Positions 8,028-18,001 are shown, counted from the stretch's first letter. The stretch is 64,000 nucleotides of DNA from an uncultured Flammeovirgaceae bacterium (GCA_937883755.1 CAKZYA010000063.1:62001-126000), one strand, 5' to 3'. Numbers and translations: made by a program. The notes: a model not told the origin generated them from the sequence alone.

Positions 8028-9380
8028 CTACACTACCGAAGTGTACTGCTCCTGCTTTTGGCGGCTAACCCGGTGGAAGCGAATAGTAAGTAGAACCGCC
8101 GCGATGGTCAGGCTCAGTAGTAACCCCACCCAAACCCCCTGTGGCCCCCAGCCCAGCCCAAAAGCAAAACCATAGCCAACGGGTAGACCAATTACCCAAT
8201 AGGCAACCAGTGTAATAATAGTAGGGATTTTCACATCAGCCATACCCCGTAACGCTCCCAAAGCCACCGCTTGAACTCCGTCGGATAATTGAAAAAATGC
8301 TGCAATAATCAGCAAAGATCCAGCTAATTCAATTACGGGAATCTCATCAATATAGAGCGAAGGCAGCCAGTGGTTGAGCGTGATGAACGCAAGGGCGGAC
8401 AGGCTCATTAGAACCAGACTCATAACTATAGCACTAAAACCAACCTGCCGTAGATTGATAAAATCTTTTCTTCCTAACTGGTTGCCTACCCGAACCGTCG
8501 CTGCTGCTGCCAGTCCAGTAGCCACCATATAACTTACGGCGGCAAGATTCAGAGCGATCTGGTGAGCCGCTAGCGCTGTCGCCCCCAGCCAACCCATCAT
8601 AATGGAAGCAAAACTAAAAGCTCCCACCTCAAAAATGTACTGCAACCCGGTAGGTATTCCGATTTTTAGCATCCGAATAAAAAGTACCTGGCGTAGTTGA
8701 GCAAAGGATAATACCATCACTGGAAACCACCGGGCTCGTAGCACGTAAGCCGCCATAATTACCGCCATCAGAATCCGGGCAATGAGTGTGGCTACTCCAG
8801 CTCCGTTTAAGCCAAGTTCAGGGAAACCCCAATATCCGTAAATAAGCAGATAGTTGAGCCCAACATTCACTCCATTAGCACTTAGTGTAATAATCATGGC
8901 GGTACGAGTAAAGGAAAGCCCTTCAGCAAACTGCCGAAACGTCTGGAACACCATGAAAGGAATCAGGGAATATGCCAGCAAATTGAGGTAAGGGATAGTA
9001 AACCCTACTACCTGGGTGGGCTGATTCATATATGGCAGCAGTTGCCCGCTTCCTATGACCAGTCCGCAGAAAACGAAACCCGCAATAAGGTTGATAATTG
9101 CACCGTGCTGAAAAACCCGACCAACCTGCTGGATATTTCCTTCACCGTCGGCCGCAGCCACTAGCGGGGTGATGGCAATAGATAGCCCAATGCCAAACAT
9201 AAGTACCAACCCAAACAAGCTATTTGCCAGAGAAACAGCCGCTAACGGTTGAGTTCCCAGCTCTCCTACCATAATGCTATCGGCTACCCCTACCAGGATA
9301 TGCCCTAACTGACTAAGCATTACCGGATAGGCGATTAGAAAGGTTTTTTTAATGTGAGTTTGGTAGGCTTGAACAGACAC
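8028..9380 (-). CDS. MATE family multidrug/cation antiporter
   Basis: This 450-residue integral membrane protein has about 12 hydrophobic segments in two similar halves, the MATE layout. Typical pieces are YPVMLSQLGHILVGVADSIM in helix 1, the G-L-A-A-VSLA region, and LGATALAAHQIALNL in the second half. NorM-type MATE proteins export cationic drugs or metabolites in exchange for Na+ or H+. The substrate cannot be told from sequence. It is preceded by a 96-bp spacer holding an inverted repeat, and the NUDIX gene ends 97 bp upstream. Confidence 0.92.
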   Translation of the reverse strand: MSVQAYQTHIKKTFLIAYPVMLSQLGHILVGVADSIMVGELGTQPLAAVSLANSLFGLVLMFGIGLSIAITPLVAAADGEGNIQQVGRVFQHGAIINLIAGFVFCGLVIGSGQLLPYMNQPTQVVGFTIPYLNLLAYSLIPFMVFQTFRQFAEGLSFTRTAMIITLSANGVNVGLNYLLIYGYWGFPELGLNGAGVATLIARILMAVIMAAYVLRARWFPVMVLSFAQLRQVLFIRMLKIGIPTGLQYIFEVGAFSFASIMMGWLGATALAAHQIALNLAAVSYMVATGLAAAATVRVGNQLGRKDFINLRQVGFSAIVMSLVLMSLSALAFITLNHWLPSLYIDEIPVIELAGSLLIIAAFFQLSDGVQAVALGALRGMADVKIPTIITLVAYWVIGLPVGYGFAFGLGWGPQGVWVGLLLSLTIAAVLLTIRFHRVSRQKQEQYTSVV

Positions 9381-9405
9381 AGATGCAAGTTAATAGTCTT
9401 GGGCG

Positions 9406-9467
9406 AATAGTCCACAGTCGATAGTCTATAGAATTTCTAAGTTAAAGTCGATAGACCGTGGACTATT
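9406..9467. repeat. Imperfect inverted repeat in the NUDIX-MATE spacer
   Basis: AATAGTCCACAGTC near 9406-9420 and GACCGTGGACTATT near 9454-9467 are inverted copies with one mismatch, about 34 bp apart. ATAGTCCACAG recurs near 10140-10151 in another spacer. The repeat could act as a terminator for the NUDIX gene but has no clear U-tract. Confidence 0.45.
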
Positions 9468-9476
9468 GACTATCAA

Positions 9477-10034
9477 CTAAATGCTGAACATCCGGGCTAC
9501 TTTCAAAAGTCCTGACATACTAATGGCATCGGTAATGTCACCTTTCATCACCATGTCAATAGCTTCTTGCAGAGGAATACGTATTATTTGTAGGTCTTCA
9601 GTTTCATCAAATTCCGGTTCACCGTAAATCAAATCTTGAGCCAGAAAAATATACCCTTCCTCATCAGTCACCGAATTGGAGGTGTGAATTCGCATAATAT
9701 TATCCCAACGATGGGCAGTTAGCCCTGTTTCTTCTTTCAACTCTCGTTGAGCAGATGCAAGAGCAGTATCTTCTTTACTACCTCCTCCCATCGGGATTTC
9801 CCAACAATATTCATCTAGGGTGTAACGATACTGTCCAACTAGCCAGGTATGGAGTTCTTCATCAACCGGAACAATACCAATTGCCAGGTTTTTAAAACTT
9901 ACTTTTCCGTAAATGCCTTCTCCACCGCGAGGGTTAATTACCTGATCTTCGTAAACCTTAATCCAGGGATTATCATAGACCTCTTCGCGCTCTAAACGCT
10001 GCCAGGGATTATTGGTCTCTACTAACTTCTCCAT
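9477..10034 (-). CDS. NUDIX hydrolase, ADP-ribose pyrophosphatase-like
   Basis: The 185-residue protein carries a complete NUDIX box, Gx5Ex7REUxEExGU, as GGGSKEDTALASAQRELKEETGL (split: GGGSKED, then QRELKEETGL), near residues 100-122, giving the metal-binding glutamates. The flanks (WIKVYEDQVINPRG, WLVGQYRY) resemble NudF-type ADP-sugar pyrophosphatases. It likely hydrolyses ADP-ribose or a related nucleoside diphosphate sugar in the cytoplasm as a housecleaning enzyme. It is a single gene; the 230-bp spacer upstream is pyrimidine-rich with no recognised element. Confidence 0.9.
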   Translation of the reverse strand: MEKLVETNNPWQRLEREEVYDNPWIKVYEDQVINPRGGEGIYGKVSFKNLAIGIVPVDEELHTWLVGQYRYTLDEYCWEIPMGGGSKEDTALASAQRELKEETGLTAHRWDNIMRIHTSNSVTDEEGYIFLAQDLIYGEPEFDETEDLQIIRIPLQEAIDMVMKGDITDAISMSGLLKVARMFSI

Positions 10035-10264
10035 AGTATTTTATTAAAATATCCCTAAAATTTACTAAAAATCTAAGAAAAACGCACTAATGATGTACCA
10101 AATCAGCGATAAATAGACGTATTACCTATAGTTCGCAGATGATAGTCCACAGCTTTCTCCTCTATCCTTGCCCTTTTATCTGCACCGCGCAGGCTTCTAC
10201 CTTCTTTCAGTTTTTCAATTTCTAATTTTCACATCTTGCCTTTCACCTTTCATATCTTATCGAT

Positions 10265-10795
10265 CTAGTCTTCCAGTTTCTTAAAAAAATCCCACATCAC
10301 TACGCCAATGCTCACTGACACATTAAGCGAGTGCTTGGTGCCAAACTGAGGTATTTCCAAGCAGGTATCAGCTTCGGCAATTACTTCATCTTCTACCCCA
10401 AACACTTCATTACCAAAAATCAAACAATATTTACTATCGCGGTAGGGCATAAAATCTTGTAGAGGTACACCTTCATCTACCTGCTCCACACAAATAATTT
10501 TATAACCTTCCCCCTTTAGTTCATCAACTGCCTCCTTCGTTTTCTCCCGGTGAGTCCACGCTACCGATTCAGTAGCCCCCAAGGCAGTCTTGTTAATATC
10601 ACGGTGGGGTGGTTTAGCCGTAATTCCACACAGGTAAATTCTTTCAACTAAAAAGGCATCGGCCGTACGAAAGGCTGAGCCAACATTATGCATACTCCGA
10701 ACATTATCTAGCACTATTACGATGGGACGCTTCTTTTCGGCTTTATACTCATCTACGCTGAGGCGACCTAGTTCTTCGTTTTTTAGTTTTCTCAT
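10265..10795 (-). CDS. TrmH/SpoU-family RNA 2'-O-methyltransferase
   Basis: At 176 residues this is a minimal SPOUT methyltransferase. All three motifs are present: motif 1 NVRSMHNVGSAFRTAD (conserved Asn and catalytic Arg), motif 2 CLIFGNEVFGV, and motif 3 IPQFGTKHSLNVSVS forming the trefoil-knot SAM site. Such proteins methylate ribose in tRNA (TrmH-, TrmL-like) or rRNA (RlmB). There is no N-terminal RNA-binding extension as in RlmB, so a tRNA target is slightly more likely, but the target cannot be fixed. It is divergent from mutS across a 273-bp gap. Confidence 0.9.
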   Translation of the reverse strand: MRKLKNEELGRLSVDEYKAEKKRPIVIVLDNVRSMHNVGSAFRTADAFLVERIYLCGITAKPPHRDINKTALGATESVAWTHREKTKEAVDELKGEGYKIICVEQVDEGVPLQDFMPYRDSKYCLIFGNEVFGVEDEVIAEADTCLEIPQFGTKHSLNVSVSIGVVMWDFFKKLED

Positions 10796-11003
10796 AGATA
10801 GGTTTCATTAGAAATACCTCAAGTTAAGTTCTAGGGGTAGGCGTTCGAGTGTTGGTAGTTAGAAAGAGATACAATGTAACCTCGCCTCTTAGATTCTAAC
10901 ACCCAATTCTTAATACCTAAAACCTCTATTTCTCCGTAAAGGAGAACGAAATTTTGTAACTTATCAAGATAACTACCCAGAGAATTGTTTTGCAGTGAAA
11001 TTC

Positions 11004-11036
11004 TTTTGCCTAACCTTAACCGAACAATTACATTTG
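11004..11036 (+). promoter_or_regulatory. Bacteroidota-type promoter of mutS
   Basis: TTTTG at 11004-11008 (-33 element) is followed after 20 bp by TACATTTG at 11029-11036, an exact match to the TAnnTTTG -7 consensus of Bacteroidota sigma-A promoters. Transcription would start near 11042, giving a short leader before the mutS ATG at 11069. Confidence 0.6.
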
Positions 11037-11068
11037 TAAGATTCGTCCAGCGTTAATGCTACTCAACT

Positions 11069-13696
11069 ATGCCTTCTACTAAGAAAAAATCTAGCGGTAA
11101 AGATACTCCCCTAATGCGCCAATATAACCGGGTAAAAACCCAGTACCCAGGGGCTATTTTACTATTTCGGGTGGGTGATTTCTACGAAACTTTCGGCGAA
11201 GATGCTATTACTGCTAGTAAGGTGCTGGATATCGTGCTAACCAAACGGGCCAATGGCTCAGCTTCGGATGTAGAACTGGCAGGGTTTCCTCACCATGCTT
11301 TAGATAATTATTTGACCAAGCTAGTACGGGCGGGCTACCGAGTAGCCATCTGTGATCAACTAGAAGATCCTCGCTTTGCCCGAGGGGTAGTAAAACGAGG
11401 CGTTACTGAACTAGTAACTCCTGGCCTATCGTTCAACGATCAGGTACTCAACCAGAAACACAATAATTATCTAGCCTCCGTCCACTTTGATAAGCAACAG
11501 TTAGGATTAGCCCTCCTAGATGTTTCTACTGGAGAATTTCTTACGGCCTGTGGCTCGCAGGAGTACGTAGAAAAGTTAATTCAGAGTTTTAGCCCTTCTG
11601 AGATTCTGTATTGCAAAAATTGCCGTACTCAGTTTCAGCAATTATTTGGCGATGAATTGCCTACCTACCGATTAGACGAATGGCTTTATCACCACGACCA
11701 TGCTTATCAAACACTAACACAGCACTTCAAAACCCCCAGTCTCAAGGGATTTGGCATCGAAGCCCTCTCTGAAGGAATTATTGCTGCCGGAGCTATTTTA
11801 CACTACCTGGAGGTAACTGAACACCACAAAATCCAGCACATTACCTCTATTGCCCGTTTAGAAGCCAGTCGCTACGTATGGCTCGACAAATTTACCATTC
11901 GTAACCTGGAGTTGCTCCATGCCCAACACGAAGGTGGTGTTCCCTTGATTGATGTGCTGGATTGTACCCATACTGCTATGGGTGGGCGTTTGCTGAGAAA
12001 GTGGATGGTGCTACCGCTTAAATCGCCTAAAACTATTGAGGAGCGCTTGAACACGGTAGAAAATTTACTCAGCCAGCCCGAAATGCACCAAGCTGTTGTT
12101 GAACACCTAAAGGCCATTAGCGATTTAGAGCGGCTAATTTCAAAAGTAGCCGCTGGGCGAATTAATCCTCGAGAACTGGTTCAGCTCAAAGACTCCTTGC
12201 AGCATAGTACGCCCATTCAGGAACTATTATTGGTATCGGAGAATAGTGCTCTACAAAAAATAGCTCAGCAACTACCCACTTGTCAGGAATTACTGGATCA
12301 GATAGAGCAGCAATTAAAGGATGAACCTCCAATTGCTGCCAATCAGGGAAATTTGATTAAAGATGGAGTAGACCAGCAACTAGATGAGCTTAGAGCCATT
12401 GCGTACACAGGTAAAGATTATCTCGCCCAAATCCGGGAGCGAGAGGTAGAAAATACTGGAATTTCATCATTAAAACTGGCTTACAACAAAGTTTTTGGCT
12501 ATTATCTGGAGGTCTCTAATGCTCATAAAGACAAAGTACCATCAGGCTGGATTCGTAAGCAAACGCTGGTCAACGCCGAACGCTACATCACTGAAGAACT
12601 TAAAACCTACGAAGAAAAAATTCTGACCGCTGAAGAGCAACTCGTCCAAATTGAACAGCGACTATTTCAGCAGTTGGTACTTTTTGCCACCCGCTACGTA
12701 AAAGAAGTACAACATACGGCTCGAACCTTGGCTCGCCTCGACTGCTTATCATCTTTTGCTGAAGTAGCCCGCACCCAACGTTACGTAAAACCCCAATTAC
12801 TTGATTCTGATCGTATCGAGATCAAGCAGGGACGCCACCCAGTAATTGAAAGACAACTACCTCCTGGTGAACCTTACGTGCCTAATGATATTCGGCTTGA
12901 TAGCGAAGACCAGCAAATCATGATTATTACTGGACCCAATATGGCGGGTAAATCCGCCCTACTGCGACAAACTGCTTTGATTGTGTTGATGGCTCAGATG
13001 GGTTCGTTTGTTCCGGCTGAAGCCGCCGAGATTGGACTGATTGATAAAGTATTTACCCGAGTGGGCGCATCTGACAATCTGGCGAAGGGTGAATCTACTT
13101 TTATGGTAGAGATGAACGAAACAGCCAGTATTATGAATAATCTGAGTCATCGGAGCTTAGTACTGATGGACGAAATTGGTCGGGGCACCAGCACCTACGA
13201 CGGTATCTCTATCGCCTGGTCGTTAGTAGAGTATCTGCACAATCACCCGAAGTGCCGGGCTAAAACGCTATTTGCTACCCACTATCACGAGCTTAACCAA
13301 CTAGCCAATGATCTACCTCGGGTCAAAAACTACAATGTAGCAGTGAAAGAGGTGGGTAATAATATTCTATTCATTCGTCAACTACGGGAGGGCGGCAGCC
13401 AGCATAGTTTTGGAATTCATGTAGCCCAAATGGCCGGAATGCCCGCTGAGGTAGTAAAACGGGCTAATGAAATTATGCACCATTTGGAACGAGATAAAAT
13501 AAATAGCCCCGATGCCGATATAATGACTGAGCTACCCAAAAGCCAAACTCAGATCCAGCTGTTTGAACTGGATCCTCGTTGGGCGCAAGTGCAGGAGATT
13601 CTACAGCACACCGATATCAACGCGCTGTCTCCCATTGAAGCCCTACTAAAACTCAATGAAATTCAGATGCTATTACAGGCTCAAATCTGCGAATAA
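11069..13696 (+). CDS. mutS: DNA mismatch repair protein MutS
   Basis: This is a full-length MutS of 875 residues. The mismatch-reading Phe-x-Glu motif is in GDFYETFGEDA (about residue 38). The connector, core and clamp regions follow. The ATPase has Walker A GPNMAGKSALLRQ near residue 620, Walker B LVLMDEIGRGTST near 697, and the conserved ATHYHEL. It recognises mismatches as a dimer and recruits MutL, which is encoded 18 kb away at 31493-33376. A good promoter precedes it. Its last 16 bp overlap the convergent NIPSNAP gene. Confidence 0.98.
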   Translation: MPSTKKKSSGKDTPLMRQYNRVKTQYPGAILLFRVGDFYETFGEDAITASKVLDIVLTKRANGSASDVELAGFPHHALDNYLTKLVRAGYRVAICDQLEDPRFARGVVKRGVTELVTPGLSFNDQVLNQKHNNYLASVHFDKQQLGLALLDVSTGEFLTACGSQEYVEKLIQSFSPSEILYCKNCRTQFQQLFGDELPTYRLDEWLYHHDHAYQTLTQHFKTPSLKGFGIEALSEGIIAAGAILHYLEVTEHHKIQHITSIARLEASRYVWLDKFTIRNLELLHAQHEGGVPLIDVLDCTHTAMGGRLLRKWMVLPLKSPKTIEERLNTVENLLSQPEMHQAVVEHLKAISDLERLISKVAAGRINPRELVQLKDSLQHSTPIQELLLVSENSALQKIAQQLPTCQELLDQIEQQLKDEPPIAANQGNLIKDGVDQQLDELRAIAYTGKDYLAQIREREVENTGISSLKLAYNKVFGYYLEVSNAHKDKVPSGWIRKQTLVNAERYITEELKTYEEKILTAEEQLVQIEQRLFQQLVLFATRYVKEVQHTARTLARLDCLSSFAEVARTQRYVKPQLLDSDRIEIKQGRHPVIERQLPPGEPYVPNDIRLDSEDQQIMIITGPNMAGKSALLRQTALIVLMAQMGSFVPAEAAEIGLIDKVFTRVGASDNLAKGESTFMVEMNETASIMNNLSHRSLVLMDEIGRGTSTYDGISIAWSLVEYLHNHPKCRAKTLFATHYHELNQLANDLPRVKNYNVAVKEVGNNILFIRQLREGGSQHSFGIHVAQMAGMPAEVVKRANEIMHHLERDKINSPDADIMTELPKSQTQIQLFELDPRWAQVQEILQHTDINALSPIEALLKLNEIQMLLQAQICE

Positions 13697-14448
13697 GCCG
13701 TAGGTTGCAGGAAAATTCGGTTTACGCGCGATACTGAATTAGCGTACTTGGGTAAAGCAGACATCCGTTTCCATTCGGGGTGGTCAATAAATTTCTTCCA
13801 GTTAGCATCTCGCTCCGCCATATCCTTGAAAGTAAGCATATACGTAAGCTGAGGAAGTTTTTTACCGATCAAGGTTTCACCAAAAAATACTGGATGAAGT
13901 CCGGTTTCATAAAACAGAGGCAGCTCGTCATCGTTAAACATCGCGATCTTCCTACGCACCGCATCGTCGTTGAATCCTTCATAAATGCGCATCTCGAAAA
14001 TTCGTTCACTTTTTGCGGGAGCCTCCAGTTGCGGAATAGCCGAAAACGCTCGCATTAGTGAACTTTCGTAGCGGGTAAAATTAGGGTTAGCCGGAGAAGC
14101 ACTCTCAGCAAATGATCGGCTATTCTGTTGATATTCCGCTTGCTCCAGCACTTTGGATGTGCTTTGAGCAAACTCTTCTAAGCTACTGAAAGTAAGTAAC
14201 AGATGTAAGCGAGGTGGTTCGGGCATTCCCATCTCGGTAAATACTCCAACATTGCTTACTCCAATTGAATTCATAGCGGGGATAAATGCTGACTGCAAGT
14301 ACTCGTCAAACACTTGGGTTTTACCCCGAGACTTTAGCTCATAAATGCGCCATTCGTAGTACTGCTGATCAGCAACTACTGAGTGACCAACTGTGTTCAA
14401 GCCTACTGCGGCTAAGGTAGATTGTTGTAGAAAATTTCTTCGATCCAT
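13681..14448 (-). CDS. Tat-exported NIPSNAP-family protein
   Basis: This 255-residue protein begins with a twin-arginine signal, MDRRNFLQQSTLAAVGL, typical of Bacteroidota NIPSNAP proteins exported folded. Two ferredoxin-like NIPSNAP domains follow, the first from YYEWRIYELKSRGK, the second from FEMRIYEGFN. Both contain the repeated 'aromatic-x-RxYE' start and a late aromatic/His-containing segment (WKKFIDHPEWKRM). The family is related to dimeric alpha-beta barrels; its bacterial function is not established. The start is 11 bp downstream of the hybrid-kinase stop on the same strand, so the two may be cotranscribed. Confidence 0.88.
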   Translation of the reverse strand: MDRRNFLQQSTLAAVGLNTVGHSVVADQQYYEWRIYELKSRGKTQVFDEYLQSAFIPAMNSIGVSNVGVFTEMGMPEPPRLHLLLTFSSLEEFAQSTSKVLEQAEYQQNSRSFAESASPANPNFTRYESSLMRAFSAIPQLEAPAKSERIFEMRIYEGFNDDAVRRKIAMFNDDELPLFYETGLHPVFFGETLIGKKLPQLTYMLTFKDMAERDANWKKFIDHPEWKRMSALPKYANSVSRVNRIFLQPTAYSQI

Positions 14449-14459
14449 TAAGGCTAAGG

Positions 14460-17400
14460 TTAAGAGTAGGTTGTTATTTCTTCGGAGATATGCTGATCTA
14501 ATTTATCAAAATAACGGGTAATCTGCCGCGCTATAGTATTAATAGACGCTAGGTTAGCATGAGTGTTCACGGATTCTTTTGCTTCATCCAGTACAGTTTC
14601 TAGTTCATTTAAACGAAGCAGCCTAACGTAAGACATAATCTTATGGCAGTTGAATCGTAATGCTTCTTCTTTCCCCAACTTGACTGAATCAATAATAACA
14701 GGGAAGCACTCTAACATCAAACGTTGAATTTGTCCCAGTATTTCTATGTACCCGATGTCATCATCCAGATAGAGCTCGCGTAGCTGAGTAAAGTCTGGGA
14801 TGAAATCTGAGACTACGGTATCTCTAACTGATGCTGTAATTGTCTGGTCAGTTGGTCGGCTTTTTGCCAATTCAGCCAGTTTCTGGTGCAGACTTCTCGG
14901 ATCAATCGGTTTAGGAATGTAATCATTCATGCCCATCTCCTGAATGCGTTCCCGGGTTTTTTCTGAAACCGAAGCAGTTAGGGCAATAATAGGTATATTT
15001 TCGTAATGGGGGTCTTTTAGATTTCTGATCTCCCGGGTAGCTTCGTAGCCATCCATCTCTGGCATCTGAATATCCATAAGAATGAGGTCGTACTGATGAT
15101 TTTTCACCTTTTGTAAGGCTTCCAATCCATTAAGAGCAGTATCTAGCTGGATATTCCACTTATCAGAAAGCCCTTCCATTAACAGTTGGTTCGGGATTAC
15201 ATCTTCCACATACAGTACTTTTAGCCCCTCTAGCGACTGAAACTCTGTTATGAATGATTGAGTGGTTTCTTTATGGGTAGCTTCAGATTGGCTAGATTTA
15301 CTAAAGGGTAGCGCTACTTGAAAAGTACTCCCTTTACCTTCCGTACTTTGTACTGAGATTCTCCCCCCTTGCAGATCAACAATACTTTTTACAATGGACA
15401 AGCCTAACCCAGTACCACCGTATTTGCTAGGTCCTGCCTGCTGATAAGGTTCAAATATTACCGATAACTTATCTTTTGGGATACCAATACCAGTATCAGC
15501 TACCTCGAAAAGCAAAGCATATTGTTCTTTTTCTTCTTTCTCTACGTATACACTCAACACAATCTGCCCACTTTCGGTAAATTTGACCGCATTGCTGAGG
15601 AGATTATTGAGAATTTGCCCTAATCGGTTAACATCACTTACTACCAATGAGGGAACCTCATCTTCAATTAGTAATCGAAATAATATCCCTCGTTCGCTTA
15701 CCAAACTTTTATAGGTTAGCTTGATTCCCTGAATAAACTCTAGTAGGTTAAATTCTTCATTATTTAACCTTAGCTTACCTGCCTCGATTTTCGACAAGTC
15801 AAGAATATCGTTAATCAAAGCCGTCAGATTATCTCCGGAGAACTTCAGAGTTTGGAGCATCTTCTTCTGGTCTTCTCGTGGGTTACTTTGTAGCATTAAA
15901 TGGGTCATGCCCATAATTGCATTGAGCGGAGTTCTTATTTCGTGGCTAATCTGTGATATGAGCTTATCTTCAGTACCAACTGATTTTTGAGAAGAGTACT
16001 GCTTCAGTTTTATTTCTTGCTCCTTACGGTCGGTAATATCCAAAATACGTACAACAACTACATCATCTGAGGATGCTGACCCGCTTATCAGCGGTTTAAC
16101 GGTAGTATTTCCCCAGAAAGAACGTCCATCGGGAGTTGTGTACTGAATATCCTGTGTCACCAGCTCCGTTTTAGTATTGAATAATACACGAAGTTGATCT
16201 GTCACTTGTGCTCCCCAAAGTGATAAAAATGCAGCACCAATGAGTTGAGAGCGGTCTTGTTGAAGGAGGTTAGTCGCTGAAGCATTCGCTTCAATTATTG
16301 ATAAGTCAGAACTCTTTAGCAAAAAAACCACATCGGGCAAATAATCAGGAACCAACTGAAATATCTTCGGGTCAGTAAAACTCATTGCACCTAAAGTAAT
16401 GAGTAAAGCAGGCGGGCTATCGTCTTTTTGAATTATTTTAAGAGTTAGATTAAACGGTCGATGCGCTTCATCCTTTTTCTTTATTAGGCTTACTATATTT
16501 GGCACGGATTGGAAAAAGGCCGAAGTTAGCTGGTGCTTTATCACGTCGCGAGAATCTGCTGGTATCAGCCCCATCACATCTTGTCCGTAGAGTTCACTTG
16601 ATGAGTATCCCAATAGAACTTCAGCCTCAGGACTGATATAGCGGATTTTCAAATCTTCTTGTAGCAGAAGGCTAGGGTTCCCTTGTAAATCTTCAGCCAA
16701 CTCGATAAGCTGCTGACCTTTTCCACTTGGTACCGATCGCAAAAGGCTATCTTCATTAGTATTGCTATTTGGCCAACGAATAGCAATGTATACCATCTGA
16801 CTCTGATCGTTGAAGAAACGATGAATAGAAGCATCAACCAATAAGAATGAATCTGGTGACTGAAGAATACGCAATTGGGAGTTGCTTACCGCAACGGCAT
16901 CATGGGCTTGCCCTTGGTTCGCTAGCAGTTTGGCATGATCATCTGGATGAATGATTGAGAATAGTGATAGTGAACCGCTTTGCTCTATGCCCAACGCTTT
17001 CTCAGTTTGCTGACTGACGTAGTGTATTATATAGTGAGCATCAGCCAGTATGAGTTCTTCTTGTGCTTTGGTTGTTGTTAAAATATTTGCTTCCACAGAG
17101 GCGATCTGTTCGTTGGCGACTATTCGGTGTAACTGATCATTTGCTCCAAAAATTCTGGTAATAAAATTAATAACCTTTACCTGCTCTCCACTTTTTCTGC
17201 GGGCAAGATAGTAATACTTAGAAAATTGTACTCTTTTTTGGTTGTCTTTCTCTATATCAGACAGAAGTACACTTCGGTAGGATGGGTCTATAAATTGTAA
17301 AAACCCAGAGTTAGTGTAATAATCCCCCAACGAATGCCCTAGCTGACGATGTGCATTGTGATTTACGTAAATACAATTCAGATCAGCGTCGTACACTGAA

Positions 17401-17807
17401 ACAATATTGGGGGAATAATCTGCAATTGCTTTATATAGTATAATTAACTCTGAATCAGGCTGAATTTTCCGGATAGGCTCCATAATTAGAATAAATACAT
17501 CTTCCTGAGAAGTGGCTGTATTACTGAGCCAGGCGTGAATAGGGATTTGAGCGTGGTCTGTCTCAATAATTCCCAAAAAATTATGAATTGCTATTTTTGG
17601 GGATGAGAATTTACTCAACATTTTCCGCAAAATCTCCTGACTATCAGATGATAGGAGCGAATAAACAGTGCCCGTAACTTGAAGATTTATTTCTGTAAAA
17701 TACTGAGAGGCTGAAGAGTTTAGAAATAGTAAGTCTCCTTGCTTGCTAATAAGCAGCAGAATTTCATTTTCTTTATCTAACAAGCGACTAACCCTTCCTT
17801 TTATCAT
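14460..17807 (-). CDS. Multi-PAS hybrid histidine kinase with receiver and degenerate Hpt-like tail
   Basis: This is a soluble sensor kinase of 1115 residues with no membrane segment. Residues 1-600 hold about five PAS-like domains (clear ones at YKAIADYSPNIVSVYDADLN and DVVFLLKSSDLS). The HisKA H-box SQISHEIRTPLNA is near 620, the N-box ILNNLLSNAVKF near 729, and the G-boxes DTGIGIP and GTGLGLSI near 775-800. A receiver follows with YVED and the phospho-Asp in LILMDIQMPEMDG near 909. The C-terminal 110 residues look like an Hpt helix bundle: FNCHKIMSYVRLL keeps a His but not the usual AHxLKG context. There is no DNA-binding domain, so output must go through another regulator. Confidence 0.9.
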   Translation of the reverse strand: MIKGRVSRLLDKENEILLLISKQGDLLFLNSSASQYFTEINLQVTGTVYSLLSSDSQEILRKMLSKFSSPKIAIHNFLGIIETDHAQIPIHAWLSNTATSQEDVFILIMEPIRKIQPDSELIILYKAIADYSPNIVSVYDADLNCIYVNHNAHRQLGHSLGDYYTNSGFLQFIDPSYRSVLLSDIEKDNQKRVQFSKYYYLARRKSGEQVKVINFITRIFGANDQLHRIVANEQIASVEANILTTTKAQEELILADAHYIIHYVSQQTEKALGIEQSGSLSLFSIIHPDDHAKLLANQGQAHDAVAVSNSQLRILQSPDSFLLVDASIHRFFNDQSQMVYIAIRWPNSNTNEDSLLRSVPSGKGQQLIELAEDLQGNPSLLLQEDLKIRYISPEAEVLLGYSSSELYGQDVMGLIPADSRDVIKHQLTSAFFQSVPNIVSLIKKKDEAHRPFNLTLKIIQKDDSPPALLITLGAMSFTDPKIFQLVPDYLPDVVFLLKSSDLSIIEANASATNLLQQDRSQLIGAAFLSLWGAQVTDQLRVLFNTKTELVTQDIQYTTPDGRSFWGNTTVKPLISGSASSDDVVVVRILDITDRKEQEIKLKQYSSQKSVGTEDKLISQISHEIRTPLNAIMGMTHLMLQSNPREDQKKMLQTLKFSGDNLTALINDILDLSKIEAGKLRLNNEEFNLLEFIQGIKLTYKSLVSERGILFRLLIEDEVPSLVVSDVNRLGQILNNLLSNAVKFTESGQIVLSVYVEKEEKEQYALLFEVADTGIGIPKDKLSVIFEPYQQAGPSKYGGTGLGLSIVKSIVDLQGGRISVQSTEGKGSTFQVALPFSKSSQSEATHKETTQSFITEFQSLEGLKVLYVEDVIPNQLLMEGLSDKWNIQLDTALNGLEALQKVKNHQYDLILMDIQMPEMDGYEATREIRNLKDPHYENIPIIALTASVSEKTRERIQEMGMNDYIPKPIDPRSLHQKLAELAKSRPTDQTITASVRDTVVSDFIPDFTQLRELYLDDDIGYIEILGQIQRLMLECFPVIIDSVKLGKEEALRFNCHKIMSYVRLLRLNELETVLDEAKESVNTHANLASINTIARQITRYFDKLDQHISEEITTYS

Positions 17808-17846
17808 ATAAAAAATCGGCCAAATACAAATATACTAAAAATATTA

Positions 17847-17875
17847 CAAATGTATTATCTCTATTATTATTTCAA
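17847..17875 (-). promoter_or_regulatory. Candidate promoter of the hybrid histidine kinase
   Basis: On the minus strand TTG (17875-17873) is followed after 18 bp by TACATTTG (17854-17847), matching the TAnnTTTG consensus. This would place the transcript start about 35 nt ahead of the ATG at 17807. A second -7-like TATATTTG lies at 17834-17827 without a good -33 partner. Confidence 0.45.
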
Positions 17876-17988
17876 CTTTTCTCATAATTATCTTAGATTA
17901 TAATCAATTGCAGCTAGCAGTGCCTGATTTATCGTCTGCAGAAAAAAGTTAAAAACTCAAAAGTAGGTACACTTTCGTAGCAAATAGC

Positions 17989-17996
17989 TAAGTTTG
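17989..17996 (+). promoter_or_regulatory. Possible -7 element of pyrE
   Basis: TAAGTTTG matches TAnnTTTG and ends 5 bp before the pyrE ATG at 18002, which would give a leaderless transcript. I find no clear TTG at the right distance upstream, so this is weak. A separate 11-mer, ACACTTTCGTA, lies at 17969-17979. Confidence 0.3.
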
Positions 17997-18001
17997 CAGA
18001 T

